Source of the DNA: DASZXJ01 sp035545895
GTDB lineage: Bacteria; Planctomycetota; Phycisphaerae; Tepidisphaerales; Tepidisphaeraceae
Assembly: GCA_035545895.1 (NCBI GenBank)
Contig: DASZXJ010000166.1
Span: 1 to 15,089, forward strand
Direction of reading: 5' to 3'
Length of the DNA: 15,089 nt
The notes below the pieces were generated by a model, which saw nothing but the letters and a program-made list of their open reading frames with translations, was not told the origin of the DNA and did not search any database. The position numbers and the translations under genes were made by a program. Positions 6,967-14,129 of this stretch are shown here, piece by piece; position 1 is the first letter of the stretch; each line of letters opens with the position of its first letter.

Positions 6967-8040
6967 ATGCTCACCTTCATCTTCCTGATCATTTTCATCG
7001 CGCTCGTGTTCGACTTCCTCAATGGATTTCACGATGCCGCCAATTCAATTGCGACCATCGTTTCCACCCGCGTGCTCACGCCGACGCAGGCAGTCATCTG
7101 GGCGGCCTTCTTTAATTTCGTCGCGGCATTTCTGTTTGGCACGGGTGTCGCCAGCACCATCGGATCTGGATTGGTCAAAACCGAAGTCGTCGATATTTAT
7201 GTCGTCTTCGGCGGACTTTTGGGCGCGATCATCTGGAACATCATCACCTGGCTGCTTGCGCTGCCCACCAGTTCATCCCACGCGTTGGTTTCCGGCATCG
7301 CCGGGGCTGCCGTTGCCAAGCGCGGTTTTGGCGTGCTGGTCTGGGCGGGATGGTGGAAAGGCTGGGGAGCCCTTCTTTTGTTCATTGTTTTATCGCCCAT
7401 CATCGGGTTCCTTTTGGGCGGCATGTTCATGATCATCGTGTCGTGGATCTTTCGACGTTCGACTCCAAGCAAAGTCGATTCGATGTTTCGGAGATTGCAG
7501 CTTTTCTCCGCGGGCATTTACTCCCTGGGCCACGGCGGTAACGACGCTCAGAAAACCATGGGCATCATCGTCATGCTGCTCAGCATTCCATCCGTGGGCC
7601 TGCAGCATTGGACGCGCCCCGATCCCAATTCCTGGATCAATTCATTCAATGTGCTGAACCACGAACACCATATCGCCTGGTGGATCATATTGATTTGTCA
7701 TTCCGCAATCGCCATGGGCACCGTGTTTGGCGGCTGGCGCATCGTCAAAACGATGGGTTCGGGAATCACCCGCCTGGCGCCGGTGGGCGGCTTTTGCGCT
7801 GAAACAGCAGCGGCCACCACCATCATCACCGCGACCTTCCGGGGAGTCCCCATCTCCACAACACACGCCATCACCGGATCAATCCTCGGTGTGGGCACGA
7901 CCAAAGGCGTGCGGTCCGTCCGCTGGATCTGGGGTGAAAGAATCGTGCTCGCCTGGATTTTAACGATCCCCTGCAGCGCCTTCATGGCGGGGCTGACTTA
8001 TGTCGTCGTGCACCTGGGACTCGAGCCGTTTTTCAAATAA
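6967..8040 (+). CDS. pit: PiT family inorganic phosphate transporter
   Basis: 357 residues with about ten membrane segments. Both PiT signature repeats are present: FLNGFHDAANSIATIVSTR at 17-35 (D23 and N26) and YSLGHGGNDAQKTMGIIVML from 185. The mirrored loops LPTSSSHALVSGIAG (about 99-113) and GVPISTTHAITGSILG near the C-terminus are also typical. It imports phosphate, usually as a metal-phosphate complex, driven by the proton (or sodium) gradient. The frame is open upstream into the DUF47 gene, but the ATG at 6967 gives the normal N-terminus (a hydrophobic helix right away). It follows the DUF47 gene as its likely operon partner. Its TAA stop is immediately followed by the stop codon of the convergent priA. 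Confidence 0.95.
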   Translation: MLTFIFLIIFIALVFDFLNGFHDAANSIATIVSTRVLTPTQAVIWAAFFNFVAAFLFGTGVASTIGSGLVKTEVVDIYVVFGGLLGAIIWNIITWLLALPTSSSHALVSGIAGAAVAKRGFGVLVWAGWWKGWGALLLFIVLSPIIGFLLGGMFMIIVSWIFRRSTPSKVDSMFRRLQLFSAGIYSLGHGGNDAQKTMGIIVMLLSIPSVGLQHWTRPDPNSWINSFNVLNHEHHIAWWIILICHSAIAMGTVFGGWRIVKTMGSGITRLAPVGGFCAETAAATTIITATFRGVPISTTHAITGSILGVGTTKGVRSVRWIWGERIVLAWILTIPCSAFMAGLTYVVVHLGLEPFFK

Positions 8041-10377
8041 TCAAAGCAGCGCCACCGGATCAACGTCCACCGCGATCCGCTCGTTCCGCGCCAATGCCCC
8101 CTTTTCACGAACGATGCCGAGAATATTCTGAAGCCGCGCCGCGCTCAAACTCATCAGCCGAATTTCACTGCGATAATAATTCGCGATCCGCGATATCGCG
8201 CACGGCGCAGGCCCGCGAATCTCAACCGCCTGGCCATGCGGCGCAGCCGCTTCGAGCAATTGCGCGACAATCTCCCCGCCACGCTTGTTCAATTTGTCCT
8301 CATCCTGATCGCGAAGCACGATGCGCACCATTCGCGAAAACGGCGGCAGCGACGTTTGCCGGCGCGACTCCATTTCCCCGGCAGCAAACCGCGGGAAATC
8401 CTGGTTGATCGCCATCTGAATCGCAGGCTGGTCCGGCAGGAACGTCTGCACAACCACCCGCCCCGCCACCGTGCCGCGCCCCGCCCGGCCGGCGACTTGC
8501 GTCAACAACTGAAACGTCCGTTCCGCCGCCCGAAAATCCGGCAACGCCAGTGCGGTATCCGCGCTGATTACCCCCACCAGCGTCACGCCGGGAAAATCCA
8601 ATCCCTTGGCGATCATCTGCGTCCCCAGCAGCACATCGATTTCGCCGCGCGCGAATTGACTGAGCGTGGCCTCGTAATCGCGAGAATTGCGCATCGAATC
8701 ACTGTCCATCCGCGCGAACCGCGCCTCGGGAACTCGCCGGGCCAGTTCCTCTTCGACTCGCTGCGTCCCCATGCCGAACAGGCTGAGCTTCTTGCCGCAT
8801 TCCGGGCAAACCGCAGGCAGCGGATTCACCGCCAGGCAGTAATGACAATGCAATTGCCCGCTATGCACCGACTGCGCGATGGACCCGCCATGTGCATCCG
8901 AGCCGGAGGTTCGATGATACGTCAGCGTCGCATCGCAGTATTTACACTGCATGACATGTGTGCAGGATTTGCAATAGATATAGCTCGAATATCCCCGCCG
9001 ATTCAAAAGCAAAATCGCCTGCTGTTTGCTTTGCAACGTGTGATGCAGCAAATGTTCCAGCCGAGTCGAGATCAGGTGAATGCCCTTGCGAATGCGCGCT
9101 TCCTGCTTCATATCGACCCGCTCAACCTTCGGCAGTTCCAACCCCCGCACCCGATTGGGCAGCGAGCACAGATGATACGGAACCTTGCCGCCGTCTTGCT
9201 CCTTTGCGCCTTCTGCCTCTGATAGGGTTGGCGAAATCCGGTTCCACGTCTCCAGTGAAGGCGTTGCACTTCCCAAAATCACCGGCACGTTCTGCAACTG
9301 TGCGCGTTTCACCGCGACATCCCGCGCGTGATAGCGCGGCGCGGTGTCCTGCTTGTAGCTCGATTCATGTTCCTCATCGACGACGATGATCCCCAGGTTC
9401 GGCACCGGCGCGAAAATGGCCGACCGCGCGCCGACCACCACATCGGCCTGCCCCACCGAAACCTGCTGCCAGAATTTATGCCTTTGCGTGGCCGTCAAAC
9501 CGCTGTGCAGAATCGCCACCCGCGGAAACCGCGCGGTGAATCGGCGAACCGTCTGGGCCGTCAACGCAATCTCCGGCACGAGCACGATCGCCTGCTTGCC
9601 TTGTGCCACCACCTCGCGGATGCAGCGGAGATAAAGCTCCGTCTTGCCGCTTCCGGTCACGCCAAAAAGCAGGCTAACACTGAATCCGCCATTCAATCTC
9701 GGCGACAATTGATCGAGCGCTTTTTGCTGATCCTCATTCAGCGCGATATCCGCTTCGTTGGCGGGCCAGACTTCCATGTTCGCGGTCAATCCCGCGATAT
9801 CCGGCTCGCTGCGAATTGTAATGATCCCCATCCGCGCCAGCTTGCGCACCGTCGTCGGCGTGACACCCGCTTCGCCCGCCAGGCGCACCAATTCAATGGC
9901 CGCGTCCGGTTCCAATTGCAACAGCCGAGCCAGAATCGCGCGTCGTTTTGGCGGCTTGGTTTTTTCCAGCAATTCCTGAATCGCTTCGCGCGATTGCGCC
10001 AGCCGCACGAGCTGCAAATAACCAATCCCCGTCTTCTTTTTCACCGCCGATGGAATGATGCTCTGAATCACCGCGCCCAGCGGCGTGCAATAATACCGGC
10101 TGACCCACCGCGCCAAATCCAGCAGCGGGCCATCCACCAGCACGCGATCATCATCAATCGCGGCAATCGGCTTGGTCTTTGGATATTCACTCACCGGGCG
10201 AATTGAAACGACATATCCCAGCGCCGACTTGTTATTTCGCCCCAGCGGCACCTTCACGCGCTGGCCGACGCGCAGCGAAGTCACCAGCCGTGGCGGAATC
10301 GTGTAATCCAGCACACGATCAACGCTCTGCTCCATCGCCACGCCCGCAAACGGCCCGGCCTCCGGCACACGCGGCAT
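8041..10377 (-). CDS. priA: Primosomal protein N' (PriA), replication restart 3'-5' helicase
   Basis: About 778 residues from the ATG at 10377; the frame is open to a TTG at 10467 and also has an ATG at 10446. I chose 10377 because the family's first strand (AGVAMEQSVDRVLDYTIP) begins about ten residues later, although no start has a good ribosome binding site. Numbered from this start: Walker A GVTGSGKTE at 239-247, DEEH box at 334-337, two zinc sites from four CxxC pairs (C469/C472, C478/C481, C511/C514, C524/C527), GTQMIAKGLDFPGV near 585-598 and QVAGRAGRG at 627-635. It reloads the replisome at stalled forks. Two insertions relative to E. coli PriA lie at 381-397 and 490-508. All key residues are kept, so the enzyme should be active. 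Confidence 0.95.
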   Translation of the reverse strand: MPRVPEAGPFAGVAMEQSVDRVLDYTIPPRLVTSLRVGQRVKVPLGRNNKSALGYVVSIRPVSEYPKTKPIAAIDDDRVLVDGPLLDLARWVSRYYCTPLGAVIQSIIPSAVKKKTGIGYLQLVRLAQSREAIQELLEKTKPPKRRAILARLLQLEPDAAIELVRLAGEAGVTPTTVRKLARMGIITIRSEPDIAGLTANMEVWPANEADIALNEDQQKALDQLSPRLNGGFSVSLLFGVTGSGKTELYLRCIREVVAQGKQAIVLVPEIALTAQTVRRFTARFPRVAILHSGLTATQRHKFWQQVSVGQADVVVGARSAIFAPVPNLGIIVVDEEHESSYKQDTAPRYHARDVAVKRAQLQNVPVILGSATPSLETWNRISPTLSEAEGAKEQDGGKVPYHLCSLPNRVRGLELPKVERVDMKQEARIRKGIHLISTRLEHLLHHTLQSKQQAILLLNRRGYSSYIYCKSCTHVMQCKYCDATLTYHRTSGSDAHGGSIAQSVHSGQLHCHYCLAVNPLPAVCPECGKKLSLFGMGTQRVEEELARRVPEARFARMDSDSMRNSRDYEATLSQFARGEIDVLLGTQMIAKGLDFPGVTLVGVISADTALALPDFRAAERTFQLLTQVAGRAGRGTVAGRVVVQTFLPDQPAIQMAINQDFPRFAAGEMESRRQTSLPPFSRMVRIVLRDQDEDKLNKRGGEIVAQLLEAAAPHGQAVEIRGPAPCAISRIANYYRSEIRLMSLSAARLQNILGIVREKGALARNERIAVDVDPVALL
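9187..9237 (-). other. In-frame insertion within priA (SPTLSEAEGA peptide)
   Basis: Between the conserved GSATPSLETW motif and the next strand, the protein has ISPTLSEAEGAKEQDGG. PriA of E. coli has only a few residues there. The piece is hydrophilic and looks like a short repeat inserted in a permissive surface loop. I recall similar TLSEAEG/TLSEVEG peptides as products of small interspersed repeats in other bacteria, but this is memory, not a search. Confidence 0.45.
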
Positions 10378-10499
10378 GGAGGTCTCAATTTCGCTGAATA
10401 AAGTCACGTTGAAGATTATAGGCTTGTTAGGTATCGTCGAAAACATACCCGTATCGCATTTAATCAAAGTTAAAGGTCACTTCATGGAACGATCGCCCA

Positions 10500-11048
10500 A
10501 TGGGACCCAACTACGAAAAAGGTTCAACAAGGCTGGGGAGAAATCGGCTCCCACAGGGCGTAGTCGCCATACTCGACGATGCTGCGACTCTGAACGGCGC
10601 GATTGAGGAACTGCATCATTACGCCTCTGAATCCAAAAGCCCCAATCGGCCCAGACGTGGCATCATATTTCGAGTGGTAACGCCAGGCGAACGCGAGGCG
10701 TTTATTGAAAAGCTCATTCAGTTTTTCGGAAGCAAGAACCTCGCGAGTCAATTGGATATCTACAGTTATCCAGTTGGACACCCGCACCTGATCGACGATT
10801 CGCTCATGTCACATGCATCGAACAGACATTCGATTGAAACGGTTCATGGACACATTGCCGTTACAATCGAAGATTATCTTCGCATTCCGGAAATTGTCAG
10901 ACCGAAATATATTCGAGAATTCGCTTTCACAAGACAAATGCCCAGAATCGTCTATGAGCGGATGTATAATAATTGCACGATCGTTGTTATTCAGGAAATC
11001 CAGGCGAAGGCTGGTTTGTCGGTGAAGACGATCTACAAAAAAAGATAA
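10500..11048 (+). CDS. Small protein with a possible BECR-fold (barnase/EndoU/ColicinE5/RelE-like) nuclease domain
   Basis: 182 residues, cytoplasmic, with no signal or membrane helix. The N-terminal half (LPQGVVAILDDAATLNGAIE and onward) is not recognised. The last 70 residues, HGHIAVTIEDYLRIPEIV, then REFAFTRQMPRIVYERMYNN, then IVVIQEIQAKAGLSVKTIYK, follow the layout of phage-associated BECR nuclease domains often found on phage head or toxin proteins: H-x-x-x-T-x-E-D, a helix with IPEIV, and strands ending in VKT(I/M)YK. The match is by eye only and the active site is not proven. The start lacks a strong ribosome binding site; an ATG at 10484 in another frame has a better one, so a lost base near the start is possible. 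The gene is more AT-rich than priA and divergent from it, suggesting acquired DNA. Confidence 0.5.
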   Translation: MGPNYEKGSTRLGRNRLPQGVVAILDDAATLNGAIEELHHYASESKSPNRPRRGIIFRVVTPGEREAFIEKLIQFFGSKNLASQLDIYSYPVGHPHLIDDSLMSHASNRHSIETVHGHIAVTIEDYLRIPEIVRPKYIREFAFTRQMPRIVYERMYNNCTIVVIQEIQAKAGLSVKTIYKKR

Positions 11049-11134
11049 GGTCGTGGGAAGCATCCGGCTGGAGGATGGCTTTTGCAACCGTCCACCTCTA
11101 CGTCCGAAACGTGCCAGTGCGCGCCACGACCTTA
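11046..11134 (+). repeat. 11-bp inverted repeat with internal hairpins after the BECR-like gene
   Basis: taaggtcgtgg (11046-11056) and ccacgacctta (11124-11134) are perfect complements. The left arm includes the TAA stop codon of the upstream gene. Between them, agcatcc and ggatggct can pair with one bulge, and acgt-ccgaa-acgt forms a small hairpin. The folded transcript would have three arms. It could be a structured terminator, a small RNA element or a remnant mobile repeat. There is no U-run after it. Confidence 0.5.
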
Positions 11135-11378
11135 CCAAGTTATTATCGTCCTTTATTGGTCGATAGTCAACAATCGAATTTTGTGAAAAGCCCGATTTTT
11201 CGGCAATTTCAAGGGGTTTTGCATCACATCTCAGCACATTATCAGTCTTCTTGAGCAGCCTCGGTTCTCACCTTCTTGCTTCTTTTTGCTCATCCTGCAA
11301 TTCTTCAGGAATCGGGCTTTGGGCGGAAGTTAAGAGCGGATACTATCCTGGTCGCTCAATCAAGAGGCCGCCAACTTT
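11135..11378. other. Gene-free stretch before the membrane protein gene
   Basis: Together with the inverted repeat before it, 11049-11378 has no convincing gene. Short open frames on both strands overlap here (10973-11254 plus, 10809-11237 minus), but they lack family features and ribosome binding sites. A weak gccga/tcggc-type hairpin around 11191-11206 and a possible promoter near 11319-11346 are all that I see. Confidence 0.4.
11319..11346 (+). promoter_or_regulatory. Possible sigma-70 type promoter for the membrane protein gene
   Basis: TTGGGC (11319-11324), a 16-bp spacer and TACTAT (11341-11346) resemble -35 and -10 boxes. They lie 33 bp before the ATG at 11379. The -35 is poor and planctomycete promoters are not well defined, so this is only a candidate. 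Confidence 0.25.
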
Positions 11379-12218
11379 ATGACACTTGACTCCACCACTC
11401 CCGTGCCGATCCAGCTTTCCACGCCGCACCTCATTCGTCAGCGGGTGATCCTCACGCTGGCGTGCGTGATCTGCATCGGCCTGACGATGTGGCTCGGGCG
11501 CGTACTGCATATTCCCGCCGAGCGCGGCGTGGCGGGCACGATCATGCAGCAGCCGGGCTGGCCACTGGCGATTGCGCTGGCGTGGATGGTCCTGATCGGC
11601 GGGTCGCTGCTCGCCGCCGTCTTTACCATCGGCTTGCATGAAGAAGCCGGCCTGTTCAGCGCCGCCGTCGGACTCGCCGGGCTTTCGGTCATGTTCGGGC
11701 CAATGCACTATGTGCTGTTCGCCTCCAAAAGTTCGAGCGTTTATCTCTTGATGGCCTTGGAACTGTTCCTGCTCGGCATTGCGGTGCAGATTGCGTTTCT
11801 CATGCGCCGGATGTGGGCCCGCACGATGCCGGAAATCCCATCTCCCGCTGAGCAAAACCTGCTGGCGTCGGCGGTGCATGCGGTCATCATGTGCATCCTC
11901 GTCATGCTCTTGTGCCAATCCGACGCCAAGCCGCAAGCGCTTTTCTCCGTCGCGGTGGCTGCCTATGTCGCCGCGATCGCGACGCAATACATCTCCCCCA
12001 CCACCGGCGCCTGGATATGCGCCGGCCCGACCCTCGCGGGCGTGTTCGGCTTCTGCATGCAATATTTCGCCGCCACCGACATGGTCATCGGCGACCCCCG
12101 CAACCTGTTCGCAGCCTTGGCCAGACCCCTGCCCCTGGACTACGCCAGCCTCGGCACCGCCGGAGCACTGCTCGGCTTCTGGACCGCACGGAAATGGCAG
12201 GCGGAGGATATGGAGTAA
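11379..12218 (+). CDS. Unrecognised multi-span membrane protein
   Basis: 279 residues and about eight hydrophobic segments, roughly at 22-42, 61-83, 90-107, 120-141, 160-179, 185-203, 211-230 and 254-269, with a cytoplasm-like basic patch MRRMWART at 142-149. No conserved motif of a transporter or enzyme family was recognised, and no function is proposed. Two of the hydrophobic segments carry cysteines (ACVICIG, IMCILVMLLC). It is clearly more GC-rich than the genes on both sides and has codon use like the core genes, so it may be a resident gene flanked by acquired DNA. GAGG lies about a dozen bases before the ATG. The minus-strand open frame over the same region (11343-12248) is a high-GC shadow. 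Confidence 0.7.
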   Translation: MTLDSTTPVPIQLSTPHLIRQRVILTLACVICIGLTMWLGRVLHIPAERGVAGTIMQQPGWPLAIALAWMVLIGGSLLAAVFTIGLHEEAGLFSAAVGLAGLSVMFGPMHYVLFASKSSSVYLLMALELFLLGIAVQIAFLMRRMWARTMPEIPSPAEQNLLASAVHAVIMCILVMLLCQSDAKPQALFSVAVAAYVAAIATQYISPTTGAWICAGPTLAGVFGFCMQYFAATDMVIGDPRNLFAALARPLPLDYASLGTAGALLGFWTARKWQAEDME

Positions 12219-12260
12219 GGAATCGCTTTGCCTCGATTGCGCACACATCTACTACCCTAT

Positions 12261-12974
12261 CTAAATTGTGGGACTGACAATAGCGTTATGGGTCCTCACG
12301 GCGTTGGCTAATTGCGTCATCGCTGACTGAAATCTTCGAAATGATCTGCACCTGAACGCAACTTGTGCCAAATCCACGTTTGCCGCAAGGATGGCTTGAT
12401 CCAGAGACTGATCGTATCCGGGAACGAGGTCGCGAAAGAGTCCTTTGGCGTCTCTCTTGGATTCGACATCGATATTAGGAATTACAGCGGTGTGCGGTAC
12501 GATACCGCGATCCTCTGCTAACGAATGACCGCGAAGACTCTCCACACCCGCCAGCAGCCACGATTCAAATTCTTTCATAGCAAAGACAGCCGCAAATGAA
12601 AATGCGTCTCCCGCGCGAGACTTGCGGGCCTCGTTCGCGAGCATCGCCGCGACCCGATATGAGCAGAAGTCAGTCGAACCATATCGGGTTGAATATGGCT
12701 CCCAATTTGGTGGAACTCGATCTACATCTCCATCTAGGACCAAGAGCACTGCACCGACGTTCTTTCGCGTTGCTCCCACAACATTAAGCCAGCGATGCCA
12801 ATCGGAATAATTGTTCTTAATTAGCTTATCGATTCCACTGACCCTAAATGGTTCAGGGTCTACAAAGAGCGCGTCATTTGCCTCGGAGCTTGTGACAACA
12901 CGGCGTGCGAGTGTAGGGACGGCTGCCAAGTCTCCCTTGCCTTCGACAAAAAGTACGAGCCGCTTAGGTAACAA
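12261..12974 (-). CDS. DUF4276-type TOPRIM-like protein, partner of the adjacent AAA ATPase
   Basis: 237 residues. The N-terminus LPKRLVLFVEGKGDLAAVP has the TOPRIM-like E11-G12 turn. VGAVLLVLDGDVDRVPPN gives the acidic DxDxD (D81, D83, D85), and FAAVFAMKEFESWLLAG (E135, E137) is the signature I associate with DUF4276. Later DAKGLFRDLVPGYDQSLDQAILAANVDLAQ and CRSFRRF match the family end. These acidic residues would bind metal in a nuclease-like site. The start is a TTG at 12974: GGGG lies five bases before it, the stop of the ATPase gene is only 11 bases upstream, and it starts the fold at the right place. The pair is thus translationally close and likely works as one unit. By analogy with OLD, Gabija and PARIS modules it may be an anti-phage effector, but that is inferred. 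Confidence 0.75.
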   Translation of the reverse strand: MLPKRLVLFVEGKGDLAAVPTLARRVVTSSEANDALFVDPEPFRVSGIDKLIKNNYSDWHRWLNVVGATRKNVGAVLLVLDGDVDRVPPNWEPYSTRYGSTDFCSYRVAAMLANEARKSRAGDAFSFAAVFAMKEFESWLLAGVESLRGHSLAEDRGIVPHTAVIPNIDVESKRDAKGLFRDLVPGYDQSLDQAILAANVDLAQVAFRCRSFRRFQSAMTQLANAVRTHNAIVSPTI

Positions 12975-12979
12975 TTTTT

Positions 12980-12983
12980 CCCC
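12980..12983 (-). promoter_or_regulatory. Ribosome binding site supporting a TTG start
   Basis: GGGG (within GGCGGGG on the minus strand) lies five bases before the TTG at 12974 and no ATG or GTG alternative fits. It decides the start of the DUF4276-type gene. Confidence 0.55.
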
Positions 12984-12985
12984 GC

Positions 12986-14129
12986 CTAGGTCGAAACGCT
13001 CTGAGCACGCGCAGAATCGACGGTCAATAATTCTCCCGGCTGAAGCAGTTGATCTTTTACCGCTTTTAATTGATCGTTGTCGAGCGGCCCAATTTTGGTC
13101 GTCTGCTTGCTATCGAGTTCAACGACGCGAAATGACTCCGGCTCGAAGCCATCCAGCAGATCAGGGCTCTGGGTCGTTAAAAGCACTTGCCCTCGCGCGG
13201 CAGATGGCGCCGCCTTAAATTCTTCCGCAAGATTGCGAAGCGCACCAGGGTAGATGCCGTTTTCGGGTTCCTCAAACATCAGCACCTGCTTAGGCGGAGT
13301 CTGATAGAGCGCAAGAAGATGAGCATAATAACGGCGAAATCCGTCAGATTCCTGCCCCAAGCTCAGCCCAATTCGATTATCACCAACATTATGTGCAACA
13401 ACTACACGTGTCGGCTGTGTGATGGAATCAAGTTCCATCGAGCTGACGCTAGGATTGATTTGCTTTATCCTTGCCAGAATCTGCCGTCGTGATCGTTGGT
13501 CGCGCAGATCTTGAGTAATTTCGCGAATGACTTCCAAGTAATTGCTTGCGGCATCTTCGAGTCCTTGCAATCTGGTATCGTTTCCACCCTTTTGTGATAC
13601 TTTTTGCGTGAACACATTTGTGGGAAAATCGTGCCAACCAATTCCGCTTGTCCAAGCAGTATAAGCCAGAACAGCTTCACTTAAAGTAGGAAACGAGTTA
13701 AGATAGATGCGCTGTTGTGTTTGTGGTTTGGTACTTTCGCCAGGCCACTTTATCCAATTGTCGTCGGCGCGATCAAATATAGTGCCTGTACCAAGTGAAA
13801 GCCGTTCGGCAATTAGGCCCACCATGGCTTTATTTTGAGGGTGAGGTCGCCAAGAAAGCTCGTAAGTAAAACTCTCGCTGTACCCTGGAATATTAAAGCG
13901 TGCTAAGAACGACAACGGCGCGGGATTACCAAATGGCCAAATCCGTTGCCATCCGCCTTCTTGCTCAATCGCCTTCTCACCTGCCAGCAGAAAATTCCGT
14001 AGAAATCGGATAGCGCGAAGAAAGTTCGATGCCAACCCCGCTGCGACCAATCAACACCGTAACCGGGGCCAAGTCGACGCTGACCTCGCGAATACTTTTG
14101 AAGTTGCGTATCGTAATATGCTGGATCAT
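12986..14129 (-). CDS. RecF/OLD-like AAA ATPase (AAA_21), frameshifted at the Walker A lysine
   Basis: Two frames join into one protein. From the ATG at 14129 the first frame reads MIQHITIRNFKSIREVSVDL then APVTVLIGRSGVG (33 residues), a classic RecF-type N-terminus entering the P-loop. At 14030 the frame is lost; the next frame continues SNFLRAIRFLRNFLLAGEK to the TAG at 12986. Only the Walker A lysine is missing (GRSGVG-[K]-SNF), as if two bases of its codon were deleted. The rest is complete. Numbered on the joined product: ABC-type signature LSLGQESDG at 255-263, Walker B VLMFEEPENG at 282-291 and TTQSP at 318-322, where the family usually has TTHSP. Such ATPases (COG4637-like) bind DNA ends or control an effector, here probably the DUF4276 protein encoded next. 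The downstream frame alone is open from 14050. It is either a pseudogene, a sequencing error or a recoded gene. Confidence 0.85.

Noticed and set aside
9328..10206. 292-codon plus-strand open frame inside priA
   Set aside because: It is a shadow of priA, very rich in R, H and Q, and priA is certain.
10809..11237. 142-codon minus-strand frame and 93-codon plus-strand frame (10973-11254) around the inverted repeat
   Set aside because: Neither has a ribosome binding site, known motif or protein-like pattern, and both run through the repeat structure.
11343..12248. 301-codon minus-strand open frame opposite the membrane protein gene
   Set aside because: It is rich in H, R, G, Q and E with no family features, as expected from the complement of a GC-rich hydrophobic gene.
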